Source of the DNA: Anaerolineae bacterium
GTDB taxonomy: Bacteria > Chloroflexota > Anaerolineae > B4-G1 > DUEL01
Reading direction: 5' to 3'
Length of the DNA stretch: 36,909 nucleotides
NCBI GenBank assembly: GCA_029932895.1
Contig: JAOZPF010000001.1
Coordinates: 1 to 36,909, forward strand
Shown: positions 8,756-15,501 of the stretch, one piece after another
Layout of the letters: each line of letters starts with the position of its first letter
Numbering within the stretch: the first letter of the stretch is position 1
Made by a program: the position numbers and the translations under genes
Notes under the pieces: model-generated
Seen by the model: the letters and a program-made list of their open reading frames with translations, nothing else
Databases searched by the model: none
Told to the model about the DNA's origin: nothing

Positions 8756-10114
8756 CTACTCTTCCCGTTCCAGGATGCTGACAGTGACATAGGTACCGGT
8801 GCCGGCGTGGGAGTGGATGGCACCCCGATGGGCGTCTGGCACCTGAAGGGTGGGGTCACCAAAGTGCTTTTCGATGGTGTGTTGCAACTGCCAGATGGCA
8901 AAGACCGCCTGCATCAGGCCGGTCGCGCCGACAGGGTGACCGCAGGCGATCAGCCCGCCGGAGGGGTTGACCGGGCATACCGGTTCCTCTGGCAGGTCAA
9001 GCCCATAGTCGATGCCGGGCATGAACGCCTTGCCGCTGGCGGCAAATGCACCCCCCTCCCCATAGCGGCACAATCCCATGTCCTCATAGGTCTGGATCTC
9101 GGAAGAGGTGTAGGCATCGTGTAGCTCCACAAAGTCGATCTCGTGGAGCGGGTCGGTGATGCCGGCATTCTTGTACGCCTCTTTGCTGCCCATTCGCCCA
9201 GCGCGGAAGGAGTGAACGCCGGGGTAACGGAAGCCGTGGTCCCACAGCTCTTTGTAGTAGGCGCGGGAGTCGTCGTCCATCTCGTTGGGCAGGGCGTTGT
9301 AGCGGTAAAAGTCGTCGTAGGACTGGTGGGGCCGGTCGGCGAGGCGCATGGCATCGGTGCCGCGGCCGATGCCGCTGACGCGCACTTTGGGCAGCGAGCG
9401 TCCGGCCGCTTTCTCCAGCTTGGTCAGCCCGTCTTCGGAGCAGAGGACAGTGCAGGCCGCGCCGTCGCTCATCACGCAGATGTCGAGGCGGGTCAGCGGC
9501 CAGGCCACCATCGGCGCCGAGCGCACGTCCTCGATGGTCAGCCGCATCCGTTTCTGGGCATAGGGGTTGTGGTAGGCGTTGATGTGGTTCTTGACCGAGA
9601 CGTGGGCCAGTTGCTCCGGTGTGGTGCCGAACTCGGCCATGTGGCGGCTGACCATCATGGCATAGTAACCGGAGTAGAAACCGCCCACCGGGTAGTCGAA
9701 CGAGACGTCGGAGGCCAGGGCGATGAACTCGTTCCCCTTCCAGGTTTCGACATGGCTCATTTGCTCGAACCCGTAGCAGAGGACGACGTCGGCGTAGCCG
9801 GAGGCGACCGACTTCCAACCCTCCTGGAAGCAGATGCCGCCGGTAGCCCCGCCTCCTTCGACGCGGTGGGATGGCTTGGGCAGCATGCCGATATAGTCCT
9901 GGGCCATGATGGCGGCCATCAACTGGCGGGTGAAGTGGTCGGAAAAATACGAGGCCACTGTTGCATCTACCAGCTCCCAGAACTTGGGGTGCTCGATCCC
10001 CAGGTCGGCGATGGCGTAATCGTAGGCTTCCTTCACCAATGCCGGGAAGGTCTTGTCGGGCCGGGCCTTGGCGAACTTGGAGACCCCGCCCGAGACGGCA
10101 TATACTGGACGCAT
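8756..10114 (-). CDS. Thiolase-superfamily protein (SCP-x/archaeal type) lacking the nucleophilic Cys
   Basis: A 452-residue thiolase-fold protein of the SCP-x/archaeal acetyl-CoA acetyltransferase type that pairs with DUF35. The HDAY motif (332-335) and the C-terminal GGLIACGHPVGATG (His393) match thiolase active-site loops. The stretch that should read V-E-x-A-C-A-S-G-G reads VEGGGATGG (85-93), putting Gly89 where the acyl-accepting Cys belongs. Ordinary thiolysis or Claisen chemistry is therefore doubtful. DUF35-dependent retro-aldolases such as Ltp2 of sterol side-chain degradation are thiolase-fold enzymes with a different active site and are a possible parallel (inference). The start ATG 10114 is preceded by AAGGAGGTG. 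It is coupled to the DUF35 gene. Confidence 0.85.
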   Translation of the reverse strand: MRPVYAVSGGVSKFAKARPDKTFPALVKEAYDYAIADLGIEHPKFWELVDATVASYFSDHFTRQLMAAIMAQDYIGMLPKPSHRVEGGGATGGICFQEGWKSVASGYADVVLCYGFEQMSHVETWKGNEFIALASDVSFDYPVGGFYSGYYAMMVSRHMAEFGTTPEQLAHVSVKNHINAYHNPYAQKRMRLTIEDVRSAPMVAWPLTRLDICVMSDGAACTVLCSEDGLTKLEKAAGRSLPKVRVSGIGRGTDAMRLADRPHQSYDDFYRYNALPNEMDDDSRAYYKELWDHGFRYPGVHSFRAGRMGSKEAYKNAGITDPLHEIDFVELHDAYTSSEIQTYEDMGLCRYGEGGAFAASGKAFMPGIDYGLDLPEEPVCPVNPSGGLIACGHPVGATGLMQAVFAIWQLQHTIEKHFGDPTLQVPDAHRGAIHSHAGTGTYVTVSILEREE

Positions 10115-10131
10115 AAAAGCACCTCCTTGAT

Positions 10132-10175
10132 GGTTAGTTTGCTGGTCAGTTGGCTAGTTGGCTGATTGGCAGATT
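10132..10175. repeat. Degenerate 8-nt tandem repeat at the hydrolase 3' end
   Basis: On the plus strand, units ggttagtt (10132-10139) and then, after 4 nt, ggtcagtt, ggctagtt, ggctgatt and ggcagatt (10144-10175) form a degenerate octamer array. The stop codon of the minus-strand hydrolase (10146-10148) lies inside it, so the last nine or ten residues of that protein come from repeat sequence. Confidence 0.65.
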
Positions 10176-11105
10176 TGTCGGTATCACCTCCTTGTCGAGG
10201 AAGGCGTTGTCAAAGAACGTCACCACGCGCTGTTCCCACTCCTCTGGAGCCACGTCCAGGTACCCGCCGTGCCAGCAGCCAGGGACGATCCACAACTCTT
10301 TGGGCTCTCCCGCTCGCGCCAATTGCTCGCCGGGGTGCGCGTTTTCTGCTTCCAGCTCTCCGTAGATGAGGAGCAGTGGACGCGGGCTGATGCGGTCGAT
10401 GACCGCGATGGGACTGATCTCGCGGGCGTCCACGCCGGTCTCGATTCGGAAGGCCAGCATGACGGTCCAATAGACCAGGTTTTCCCACGGGGAGTTGCGC
10501 TTTCCCTTGTTGCAGATGTCCGCTGCCAAGTCGTAAAATCCTCCCTCGGCGATCACGGCCTCGATGCGGTCGTCCTGCGCTGCGCCAAGCGTGGCGGTCA
10601 CTCCGCCCAGGGAATAGCCCAGCACGCCCACGTGAGCCACCTCCGACCGTGCCCGCAACCACGTCACCATTTCCACCAGGTCGGCTGCTTCCTCGTAGCC
10701 CAGGGTGGACAGCCCCTCTGGGTGAGCGCAGGAGCGCGTCTCGGTCAAGAGCAGACCGTAGCCGTGGCGGGCCAGGATCGCCCCGGCCCGCAGCATCCCG
10801 TCCCGTCCCCCACCCAGGCCGGGCAGCAGGATGATCACAACGCCGTTCTGCGGCAGGACGTACCAGGCGCGGAGGGTCAGCCCATCATGGCCGTGGTAAG
10901 TTACGTCCTGCGCTCCTGTGATGCCCATGTCGCTGGGTGTGCTGCCCGTCTCCTGGCAGCCGGGATGGGTGAGGTTGTGGGCGTAGATGGCTCCGGACAT
11001 CACGCCGGAGCCAACCAGCGTGCCCGCAACGCCCGCGGTCACGGCCACAAGCGCCAGCCTTGCCAGGCGCAACCAGTATGAACGGTCCCGCTGCACGAAG
11101 CTCAT
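10146..11105 (-). CDS. Membrane-anchored alpha/beta hydrolase
   Basis: A 319-residue serine hydrolase of the alpha/beta fold. Start ATG 11105 (MSFVQRD) is chosen because GGAG is well placed upstream and an N-terminal hydrophobic segment follows at once (about residues 15-40, LARLALVAVTAGVAGTLVG), making a signal-anchor that would place the enzyme outside the cytoplasm. Oxyanion region: LLPGLGGGRDG. Nucleophile elbow: GYSLGG. Acid: the aspartate/glutamate after LLLIYGE. Catalytic His: PGCWHGGYLDV. The overall layout resembles prolyl-oligopeptidase/DUF1100-like hydrolases; the substrate is unknown. The C-terminal tail (NLPISQLAN) is encoded by an octamer repeat. A longer reading frame upstream lacks support and contains the hairpin at 11144-11176. 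Confidence 0.85.
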   Translation of the reverse strand: MSFVQRDRSYWLRLARLALVAVTAGVAGTLVGSGVMSGAIYAHNLTHPGCQETGSTPSDMGITGAQDVTYHGHDGLTLRAWYVLPQNGVVIILLPGLGGGRDGMLRAGAILARHGYGLLLTETRSCAHPEGLSTLGYEEAADLVEMVTWLRARSEVAHVGVLGYSLGGVTATLGAAQDDRIEAVIAEGGFYDLAADICNKGKRNSPWENLVYWTVMLAFRIETGVDAREISPIAVIDRISPRPLLLIYGELEAENAHPGEQLARAGEPKELWIVPGCWHGGYLDVAPEEWEQRVVTFFDNAFLDKEVIPTNLPISQLAN

Positions 11106-11143
11106 TTTACTCCAAAGAGGGGAAATCGAAAAGGGGCAGAGTG

Positions 11144-11176
11144 GGGCTGCGCCAGCGTCACGGGCCGGCGCAGCCC
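11144..11176 (-). terminator. Strong hairpin after the rpmF-fab-nusB operon
   Basis: A perfect 10-bp stem (11144-11153 GGGCTGCGCC with 11167-11176 GGCGCAGCCC, 13-nt loop) lies between the last gene of the operon (stop at 11209) and the hydrolase start at 11105. The T-run on the minus strand (CCCCTTTTCG) is about 12 nt beyond the stem, so termination efficiency is uncertain. Confidence 0.5.
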
Positions 11177-11208
11177 GGTTTTGCGTCGAGATGTGTGCGG
11201 TCGGAGGG

Positions 11209-12522
11209 CTACCCGAACCGCTCCCGTACAATTTCCTCCAGCGTCGGCTGGCCGATCACCTCCAGCTCGTACCGCACCCGGTCCATCGGGTGGCGGATGT
11301 CGATGACCCGCCGCAGGTCGATGGGCGTGGCTGCCAGGACCAGGTCGCAGTCGACGGCGTTGATCGTCTCCTCCAGGTCCTTTACCTGCGCCTCGCCATA
11401 CCCCATTGCCGGTAGCAGCGTGCCGGTGTGGGGATACTTGGCAAAGGTGGCGGCGATGGAGCGGACGGCGTAAGGGCGCGGGTCGACCAGCTCGGCTGCG
11501 CCGAACCGCCGCGCGGCTACCACGCCAGCCCCGTAGGTCATCTCGCCGTGGGTCAGCGTCGGGCCGTCCTCGATCACCAGTACTCGCTTGCCCCGCACCG
11601 CCGCCGGATCCTCCACAAAGATGGGGGAGGCGGCATCCACTATGACGGCCTGTGGGTTGACGGAGCGGGTGTTGTCGCGCACCTCGGCCACTTTCTCATA
11701 GTCGGCGGTATCCACCTTGTTGATCACCACCACATCGGCGGCGCGCAGGTTGGCCTCGCCGGGGTGGTAGCGTAGCTCGTGCCCGGCCCGGTGCGGGTCC
11801 GCTACGGTGATGAACAGATCGGGCTTGTAGAACGGCAGATCGTTGTTCCCGCCGTCCCACACCACCACGTCGGCCTCCTCCTCCGCCTGGCGCAGGATCG
11901 CCTCATAGTCCACCCCAGCATAGACTACTACCCCGCGGTCGATGTGTGGCTCGTACTCCTCCCGCTCCTCAATGGTACACTTGTGCCGGTCTAGGTCGGC
12001 ATAGGTGGCGAACCGCTGCACTGCCTGAGCGACCAGGTCGCCATAGGGCATCGGGTGGCGAACCACGACCACCTTTTTGCCCATTGCCTGCAACACGTCA
12101 CACACGTGCCGCGTGGTCTGGCTCTTGCCACAGCCGGTGCGCACGGCGCAGACCGCCAGCACTGGCTTGGTGCTCTTGAGCATTGTCGAAGCGGCTCCCA
12201 TCAGCCGAAAGTCCGCCCCGGCTACCAGGACCTGAGAGGCCTTGTGCATCACCACCTCGTGGGGGACGTCGGAGTAGGCAAAGATCACCTGGTTGACCTC
12301 ATAGCGGCGGATCAGGTCGGATAATTCCTCCTCGGCATAGATGGGGATGCCCTGGGGGTATAATTTACCCGCCAGTTGCGGCGGGTAGCGGCGGCCCTCA
12401 ATGTTGGGAATCTGGGTGGCAGTAAAAGCGACCACCTCGTAATCTTGGTTGTCGCGGAAGTAGACGTTAAAGTTATGAAAGTCGCGCCCGGCGGCGCCCA
12501 TGATGATCACTCGGTTTTTCAT
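11209..12522 (-). CDS. COG2403 P-loop protein, cyclic 2,3-diphosphoglycerate synthetase-like
   Basis: A 437-residue protein resembling the cyclic-2,3-diphosphoglycerate synthetase/COG2403 predicted GTPase family. An N-terminal Rossmann-like domain (MKNRVIIMGAAGRDFHNFNV) is followed by a P-loop (VRTGCGKSQTT, Lys133), VVVWDGGNNDLPF, and an NKVD motif (VVINKVDTADYEK) that could select guanine or simply close the nucleotide site. In methanogens the characterised enzyme closes 2,3-bisphosphoglycerate to the cyclic form using ATP. Whether this bacterial homologue does so is unknown. It is the last gene of the rpmF-fabD-fabG-asp23-nusB transcript and its ATG overlaps the nusB stop by 4 nt. Confidence 0.8.
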   Translation of the reverse strand: MKNRVIIMGAAGRDFHNFNVYFRDNQDYEVVAFTATQIPNIEGRRYPPQLAGKLYPQGIPIYAEEELSDLIRRYEVNQVIFAYSDVPHEVVMHKASQVLVAGADFRLMGAASTMLKSTKPVLAVCAVRTGCGKSQTTRHVCDVLQAMGKKVVVVRHPMPYGDLVAQAVQRFATYADLDRHKCTIEEREEYEPHIDRGVVVYAGVDYEAILRQAEEEADVVVWDGGNNDLPFYKPDLFITVADPHRAGHELRYHPGEANLRAADVVVINKVDTADYEKVAEVRDNTRSVNPQAVIVDAASPIFVEDPAAVRGKRVLVIEDGPTLTHGEMTYGAGVVAARRFGAAELVDPRPYAVRSIAATFAKYPHTGTLLPAMGYGEAQVKDLEETINAVDCDLVLAATPIDLRRVIDIRHPMDRVRYELEVIGQPTLEEIVRERFG

Positions 12523-13019
12523 TTTCCCTCCGTTTTCCGTGATTTCGGCGCACGTGCGGGGTGTGTGCCCGGTTCGTCTTGCTCGGCCGCGCGCGCCCGC
12601 GTGCGGCGGACGATCTCGTCCTTCACCGGCACCAGCGCCCCCAGCACGCCGTTGACAAAGCGGGAGCTGCTATCCGACCCGAACTGCTTGGCTAGTTCCA
12701 CCGCCTCATTGATGACGACCTTGACAGGGGTCTCCTGGGTCACAGCGAATTCGTAGAGGGCCATGCGGAGGATGTTGCGGTCGATGTAGGCCATCTGCTC
12801 CAGTGGCCATTCGGGGGCGTATCGCTGGATGAACGGGTCCAGCAGATCCTGATATTGGAGGACGCCCAGGGTGAGGTGGCGGGCGAAATTGGCGGTCGCC
12901 TCCGATATCTCGTTCTCCTCCAGCCGTTGTTGGAGCACCAGCTCGGGAGGGTGGTGGGCGCAGTCGATCTCGTAGAGTGCCTGGATAGCGATGGTGCGAG
13001 CGCGGCGGCGAGCTTTCAC
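12519..13019 (-). CDS. nusB: Transcription antitermination factor NusB
   Basis: A 166-residue NusB, the S10-partnered RNA-binding antitermination factor used mainly at rRNA operons. The family pattern is clear: ARRRARTIAIQALYEID at the N-terminus, then RNILRMALYE and the C-terminal VVINEAVELAKQFG, FVNGVLGAL. The chosen start is GTG at 13019 (MKARRRAR), 4 nt after the asp23 stop; the longer open frame upstream overlaps asp23 entirely. A charged tail of about 25 residues (RARAAEQDEPG...) follows the conserved end. The asp23-nusB neighbourship matches yqhY-nusB of Bacillus. Confidence 0.93.
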   Translation of the reverse strand: MKARRRARTIAIQALYEIDCAHHPPELVLQQRLEENEISEATANFARHLTLGVLQYQDLLDPFIQRYAPEWPLEQMAYIDRNILRMALYEFAVTQETPVKVVINEAVELAKQFGSDSSSRFVNGVLGALVPVKDEIVRRTRARAAEQDEPGTHPARAPKSRKTEGK

Positions 13020-13023
13020 AGCT

Positions 13024-13374
13024 TTACTCGGTGCGTTCCGTTTCCGGGGCGGGGACAATGTCCTCGATGGTGACGTTGACGGCCTCGACCTGTAAGCCGA
13101 CCAGGTCCTCAATGGCTCGGGCGACCTCATCCTGAATCTGGTGGGCCAGCGCCAACATGCTCCGTCCCGCCTCGGCGACAATGTGCAGGTCCACCCGCAC
13201 GTTGCCGTCTTGGACCGTGATCTGGAACCCGTCCTGAAGCCCCAATACTCGCTTCAGGCCGAGGGGTGGGGTCAAGCGAGCCACCCCCGGCACGGCCAAC
13301 GCCGTGAGGCGCACGATGGTTCCCAGGGCATCGGGGGAGACCGTGATCATGCCGTATGATGGGACCTTTTCCAT
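13024..13374 (-). CDS. Asp23/Gls24 family (DUF322) protein, YqhY-like
   Basis: A 116-residue Asp23/Gls24 protein. Typical features are the N-terminal GMITVSPDALGTIVRLTAL, the central DGNVRVDLHIVAEAG and the C-terminal amphipathic pattern IQDEVARAIEDLVGLQVEAVNVTIEDI. Family members are small cytosolic or membrane-surface proteins linked to envelope homeostasis. In Bacillus YqhY, encoded next to nusB and the fatty-acid genes, is linked to acetyl-CoA carboxylase activity. Here too it sits between fabG and nusB, so a role tied to fatty-acid synthesis is a reasonable inference. A second paralogue is at 34430-34786. Confidence 0.9.
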   Translation of the reverse strand: MEKVPSYGMITVSPDALGTIVRLTALAVPGVARLTPPLGLKRVLGLQDGFQITVQDGNVRVDLHIVAEAGRSMLALAHQIQDEVARAIEDLVGLQVEAVNVTIEDIVPAPETERTE

Positions 13375-13398
13375 ACCAATCCTTCCGCCCGTTATCTT

Positions 13399-14154
13399 TT
13401 AGCCGGACATTACCAATCCGCCGTCTACTGGCAGCACTGCGCCGGTGATAAAGGCGGCCTCGTCGGAGGCCAGGAATGCCACGGCGTAGGCGATCTCTTC
13501 CGGCCTGCCGGCTCGCCCAAGCGGCGTCGTCTCGATGGCCTTTTGGCGCAGCTCTTCTGGCAGGTCTGCTGTCAGGTCGGTGGGGACAAGGCCGGGGGCG
13601 ACGACGTTGACGGTGATGCCACGCGCTCCCAGTTCCTTGGCCAAGCTCTTGGAAAAGCCAATGACGCCGGCTTTGGCCGCGCCATAGTTGGTCTGGCCGC
13701 CCTGCCCGGCGATGCCGACCACGGAGGAGATGTTGATGATGCGTCCATATCGCTGGCGCACCATCGTGCGCGCCGCTGACTTGCAGGTGTTGAACAGGCT
13801 CTTCAGGTCCACCCGGATGACCGTGTCCCAATCCTCTTCCTTCATCATCATTATGACCTGGTCGCGGGTGACGCCAGCGTTGTTGACCAGAATATCCAAT
13901 CGCCCATAGGTGTCCAGCGCGGTCCGCACGAGTGCTTTGGCCTGGTCGAACTCGGCGACGTCTGCCTGTGCGACTATTGCCTCGCCGCCCGCGGCCTCGA
14001 TGGCGGCGACGGTCTCGGCGGCGGCGGCATCGTTGCGGTTGTAGTTGACCACCACTTTGGCGCCCCGGCGGCCTAGTTCCTGGGCGATGGCCCGGCCGAT
14101 GCCGCGCGAGCCGCCGGTCACGATGGCGACCTTTCCTTCTAGGGATTTGCTCAT
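13399..14154 (-). CDS. fabG: 3-oxoacyl-[ACP] reductase
   Basis: A 251-residue short-chain dehydrogenase that reduces 3-oxoacyl-ACP with NADPH in fatty-acid elongation. The cofactor motif VTGGSRGIG is at about residues 12-20 and NNAGVTRD at 91-98. The catalytic triad is Ser144 (NISSVVG), Tyr157 and Lys161 (YGAAK). The C-terminus (ITGAVLPVDGGLVMSG) is typical of FabG. It follows fabD by 19 nt, and the operon setting separates it from the many other SDR paralogues. Confidence 0.97.
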   Translation of the reverse strand: MSKSLEGKVAIVTGGSRGIGRAIAQELGRRGAKVVVNYNRNDAAAAETVAAIEAAGGEAIVAQADVAEFDQAKALVRTALDTYGRLDILVNNAGVTRDQVIMMMKEEDWDTVIRVDLKSLFNTCKSAARTMVRQRYGRIINISSVVGIAGQGGQTNYGAAKAGVIGFSKSLAKELGARGITVNVVAPGLVPTDLTADLPEELRQKAIETTPLGRAGRPEEIAYAVAFLASDEAAFITGAVLPVDGGLVMSG

Positions 14155-14173
14155 GCCGATTTACCCTCGTACG

Positions 14174-15097
14174 CTATGCAGTCCTGCCCAGCAATTGGGC
14201 AGTGGTCAGCCGTTCCACCGTCCGGTCGATGCGACGCAAAAGGCTGGTGAGCACGTTGCCCGGCCCAACCTCGATGAGGCGGGTGACGCCGTGGCTGGTG
14301 ATCCAGCGGATCGAGTCGGTCCAGTGAACGGGGGAGGTGAGTTGCCGGGCCAGGGCCTGGCGGATCTGGTCGGGGTCGGTCAGTGGCGTGCCGGTGGTGT
14401 TGGAGACGAAGGGGACCTGCGGTGGGCGGAGGACGACACGCTCCAGAGCTTCCTTGAAGGCAGCGGCGGCCTCGGCCATCAGTGGGGAGTGGGCGGCGAT
14501 GCTGACGGCCAGCCGCAGCACCCGTTTCGCTCCGCTCCTCTCCAGTGCTGCTATTCCCTCCTCCAGGCTGCTCTTGTCGCCCGAGATCACCACCTGGCCC
14601 GGGCAGTTGTCGTTGGCGATGCCCACGTACCCGCCGGTCACCTCGCAGGTTTGGGCGCAGACAGCCTCGACGGTGGAGCGGTCCAGGCCGATGACGGCGG
14701 CCATGCCGCCGGGCTGTCGCTTCCCGGCCTGGCTCATCAAGCGGCCGCGCTCGCGAACCAGGAGCAGTGCCTCTTCGAAAGACAGCGCCCCGGCCGCTAC
14801 CAGGGCGCTGAATTCGCCCAGACTGTGTCCGGCCACAAAGGCGAGTTGTTCCAGATCCGTCCCCAGTGCTCGCAGCGCCGCGATGCTTGTCGTCAGGATG
14901 GCGGGCTGCGTGTTCGCTGTCTCGTTCAGTTCCTCCGCCGGCCCCTCGAAACAGAGACGAGAGAGGCCAAAGCCCAGGATCTGGTCTGCCTGGGCATAGA
15001 CAGCGGCTGCGGCAGGGATGTGAGCGTATAGTTCTTTCCCCATCCCAACGTATTGGGACCCCTGCCCTGGGAATTGGAGTGCCAGAGGCTGGCTCAT
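14174..15097 (-). CDS. fabD: Malonyl-CoA:ACP transacylase
   Basis: A 307-residue enzyme that loads malonyl groups onto acyl carrier protein. It begins at ATG 15097 (MSQPLALQFPGQGSQ), only 10 nt after the rpmF stop; the ribosome-binding site is weak, which suggests coupling. The nucleophile Ser92 is in GHSLGE, the catalytic His203 in AAHSPLM and the malonate-binding Arg118 in RERGRLMS. The C-terminal EVGPGNVLTSLLRR is also typical. The reading frame is open farther upstream, but that part lies in rpmF. Confidence 0.96.
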   Translation of the reverse strand: MSQPLALQFPGQGSQYVGMGKELYAHIPAAAAVYAQADQILGFGLSRLCFEGPAEELNETANTQPAILTTSIAALRALGTDLEQLAFVAGHSLGEFSALVAAGALSFEEALLLVRERGRLMSQAGKRQPGGMAAVIGLDRSTVEAVCAQTCEVTGGYVGIANDNCPGQVVISGDKSSLEEGIAALERSGAKRVLRLAVSIAAHSPLMAEAAAAFKEALERVVLRPPQVPFVSNTTGTPLTDPDQIRQALARQLTSPVHWTDSIRWITSHGVTRLIEVGPGNVLTSLLRRIDRTVERLTTAQLLGRTA

Positions 15098-15107
15098 TTT
15101 CAAAATG

Positions 15108-15293
15108 CTACTTCTCTTCGATCTTGATGACCTCTCGACCCTGGTAGGTGCCACAGTTCGGACAGGCCCGATGTGGGAGCATAGGCTGCTTACACTGCGG
15201 GCATAGTACCAGTTGAGGAGGCCTCAAGGCGCTGTGGGCCCGGCGTCGCTTGCGCCGTCCGTTGGAAATCCTGCGCTTGGGAACGGCTCCCAT
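15108..15293 (-). CDS. rpmF: 50S ribosomal protein L32, zinc type
   Basis: A 61-residue L32. The N-terminus MGAVPKRRISNGRRKRRRAH is the usual basic RNA-binding stretch, and two CxxC knuckles (CPQC and CPNC) form a zinc ribbon. It is the first gene after the consensus promoter at 15344-15372 and heads the rpmF-fabD-fabG-asp23-nusB operon. The rpmF-fab linkage is common in bacteria, though the usual upstream YceD/DUF177 gene is not here. Confidence 0.96.
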   Translation of the reverse strand: MGAVPKRRISNGRRKRRRAHSALRPPQLVLCPQCKQPMLPHRACPNCGTYQGREVIKIEEK

Positions 15294-15343
15294 ATGATCC
15301 TCTCCTTCATTAGAATTCCCGCCGGGAGGGCGGGCGTGGCGGT

Positions 15344-15372
15344 ATTATAGATGCAAGCGGGCAACCTGTCAA
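15344..15372 (-). promoter_or_regulatory. Consensus sigma-70 promoter of the rpmF-fab-nusB operon
   Basis: On the minus strand TTGACA (15367-15372) and TATAAT (15344-15349), both perfect consensus hexamers, are separated by exactly 17 nt. They lie about 50 nt upstream of rpmF. This is the strongest promoter-like sequence in the window. Confidence 0.9.
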
Positions 15373-15439
15373 GGCTACTGGTTGGGCGGATTGCGCCACC
15401 GCTCTGGTACGGTATGGTGATTCTTTTTCTCCTCACCGG

Positions 15440-15467
15440 TTGACTTTTCCATCGCGTCCATTACAAT
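15440..15467 (+). promoter_or_regulatory. Sigma-70-type promoter of the SHMT-GcvT gene
   Basis: TTGACT (15440-15445) and TACAAT (15462-15467) are 16 nt apart. The predicted start near 15474 leaves a leader of only about 28 nt, too short for a riboswitch. It is divergent from the rpmF promoter, with about 70 nt between the two -35 boxes. Confidence 0.75.
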
Positions 15468-15501
15468 ACGGCCGCGGTGGAGACCCTGTGGGAGGTGTGC
15501 G

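Noticed and set aside
11106..11231. N-terminal extension of the alpha/beta hydrolase
   Set aside because: It would read through the hairpin at 11144-11176 and into the end of the upstream gene. The start at 11105 has a ribosome-binding site directly followed by the signal-anchor.
15468..15501. Riboswitch before the SHMT-GcvT gene
   Set aside because: The leader between the predicted transcription start and the GTG is about 28 nt, too short.
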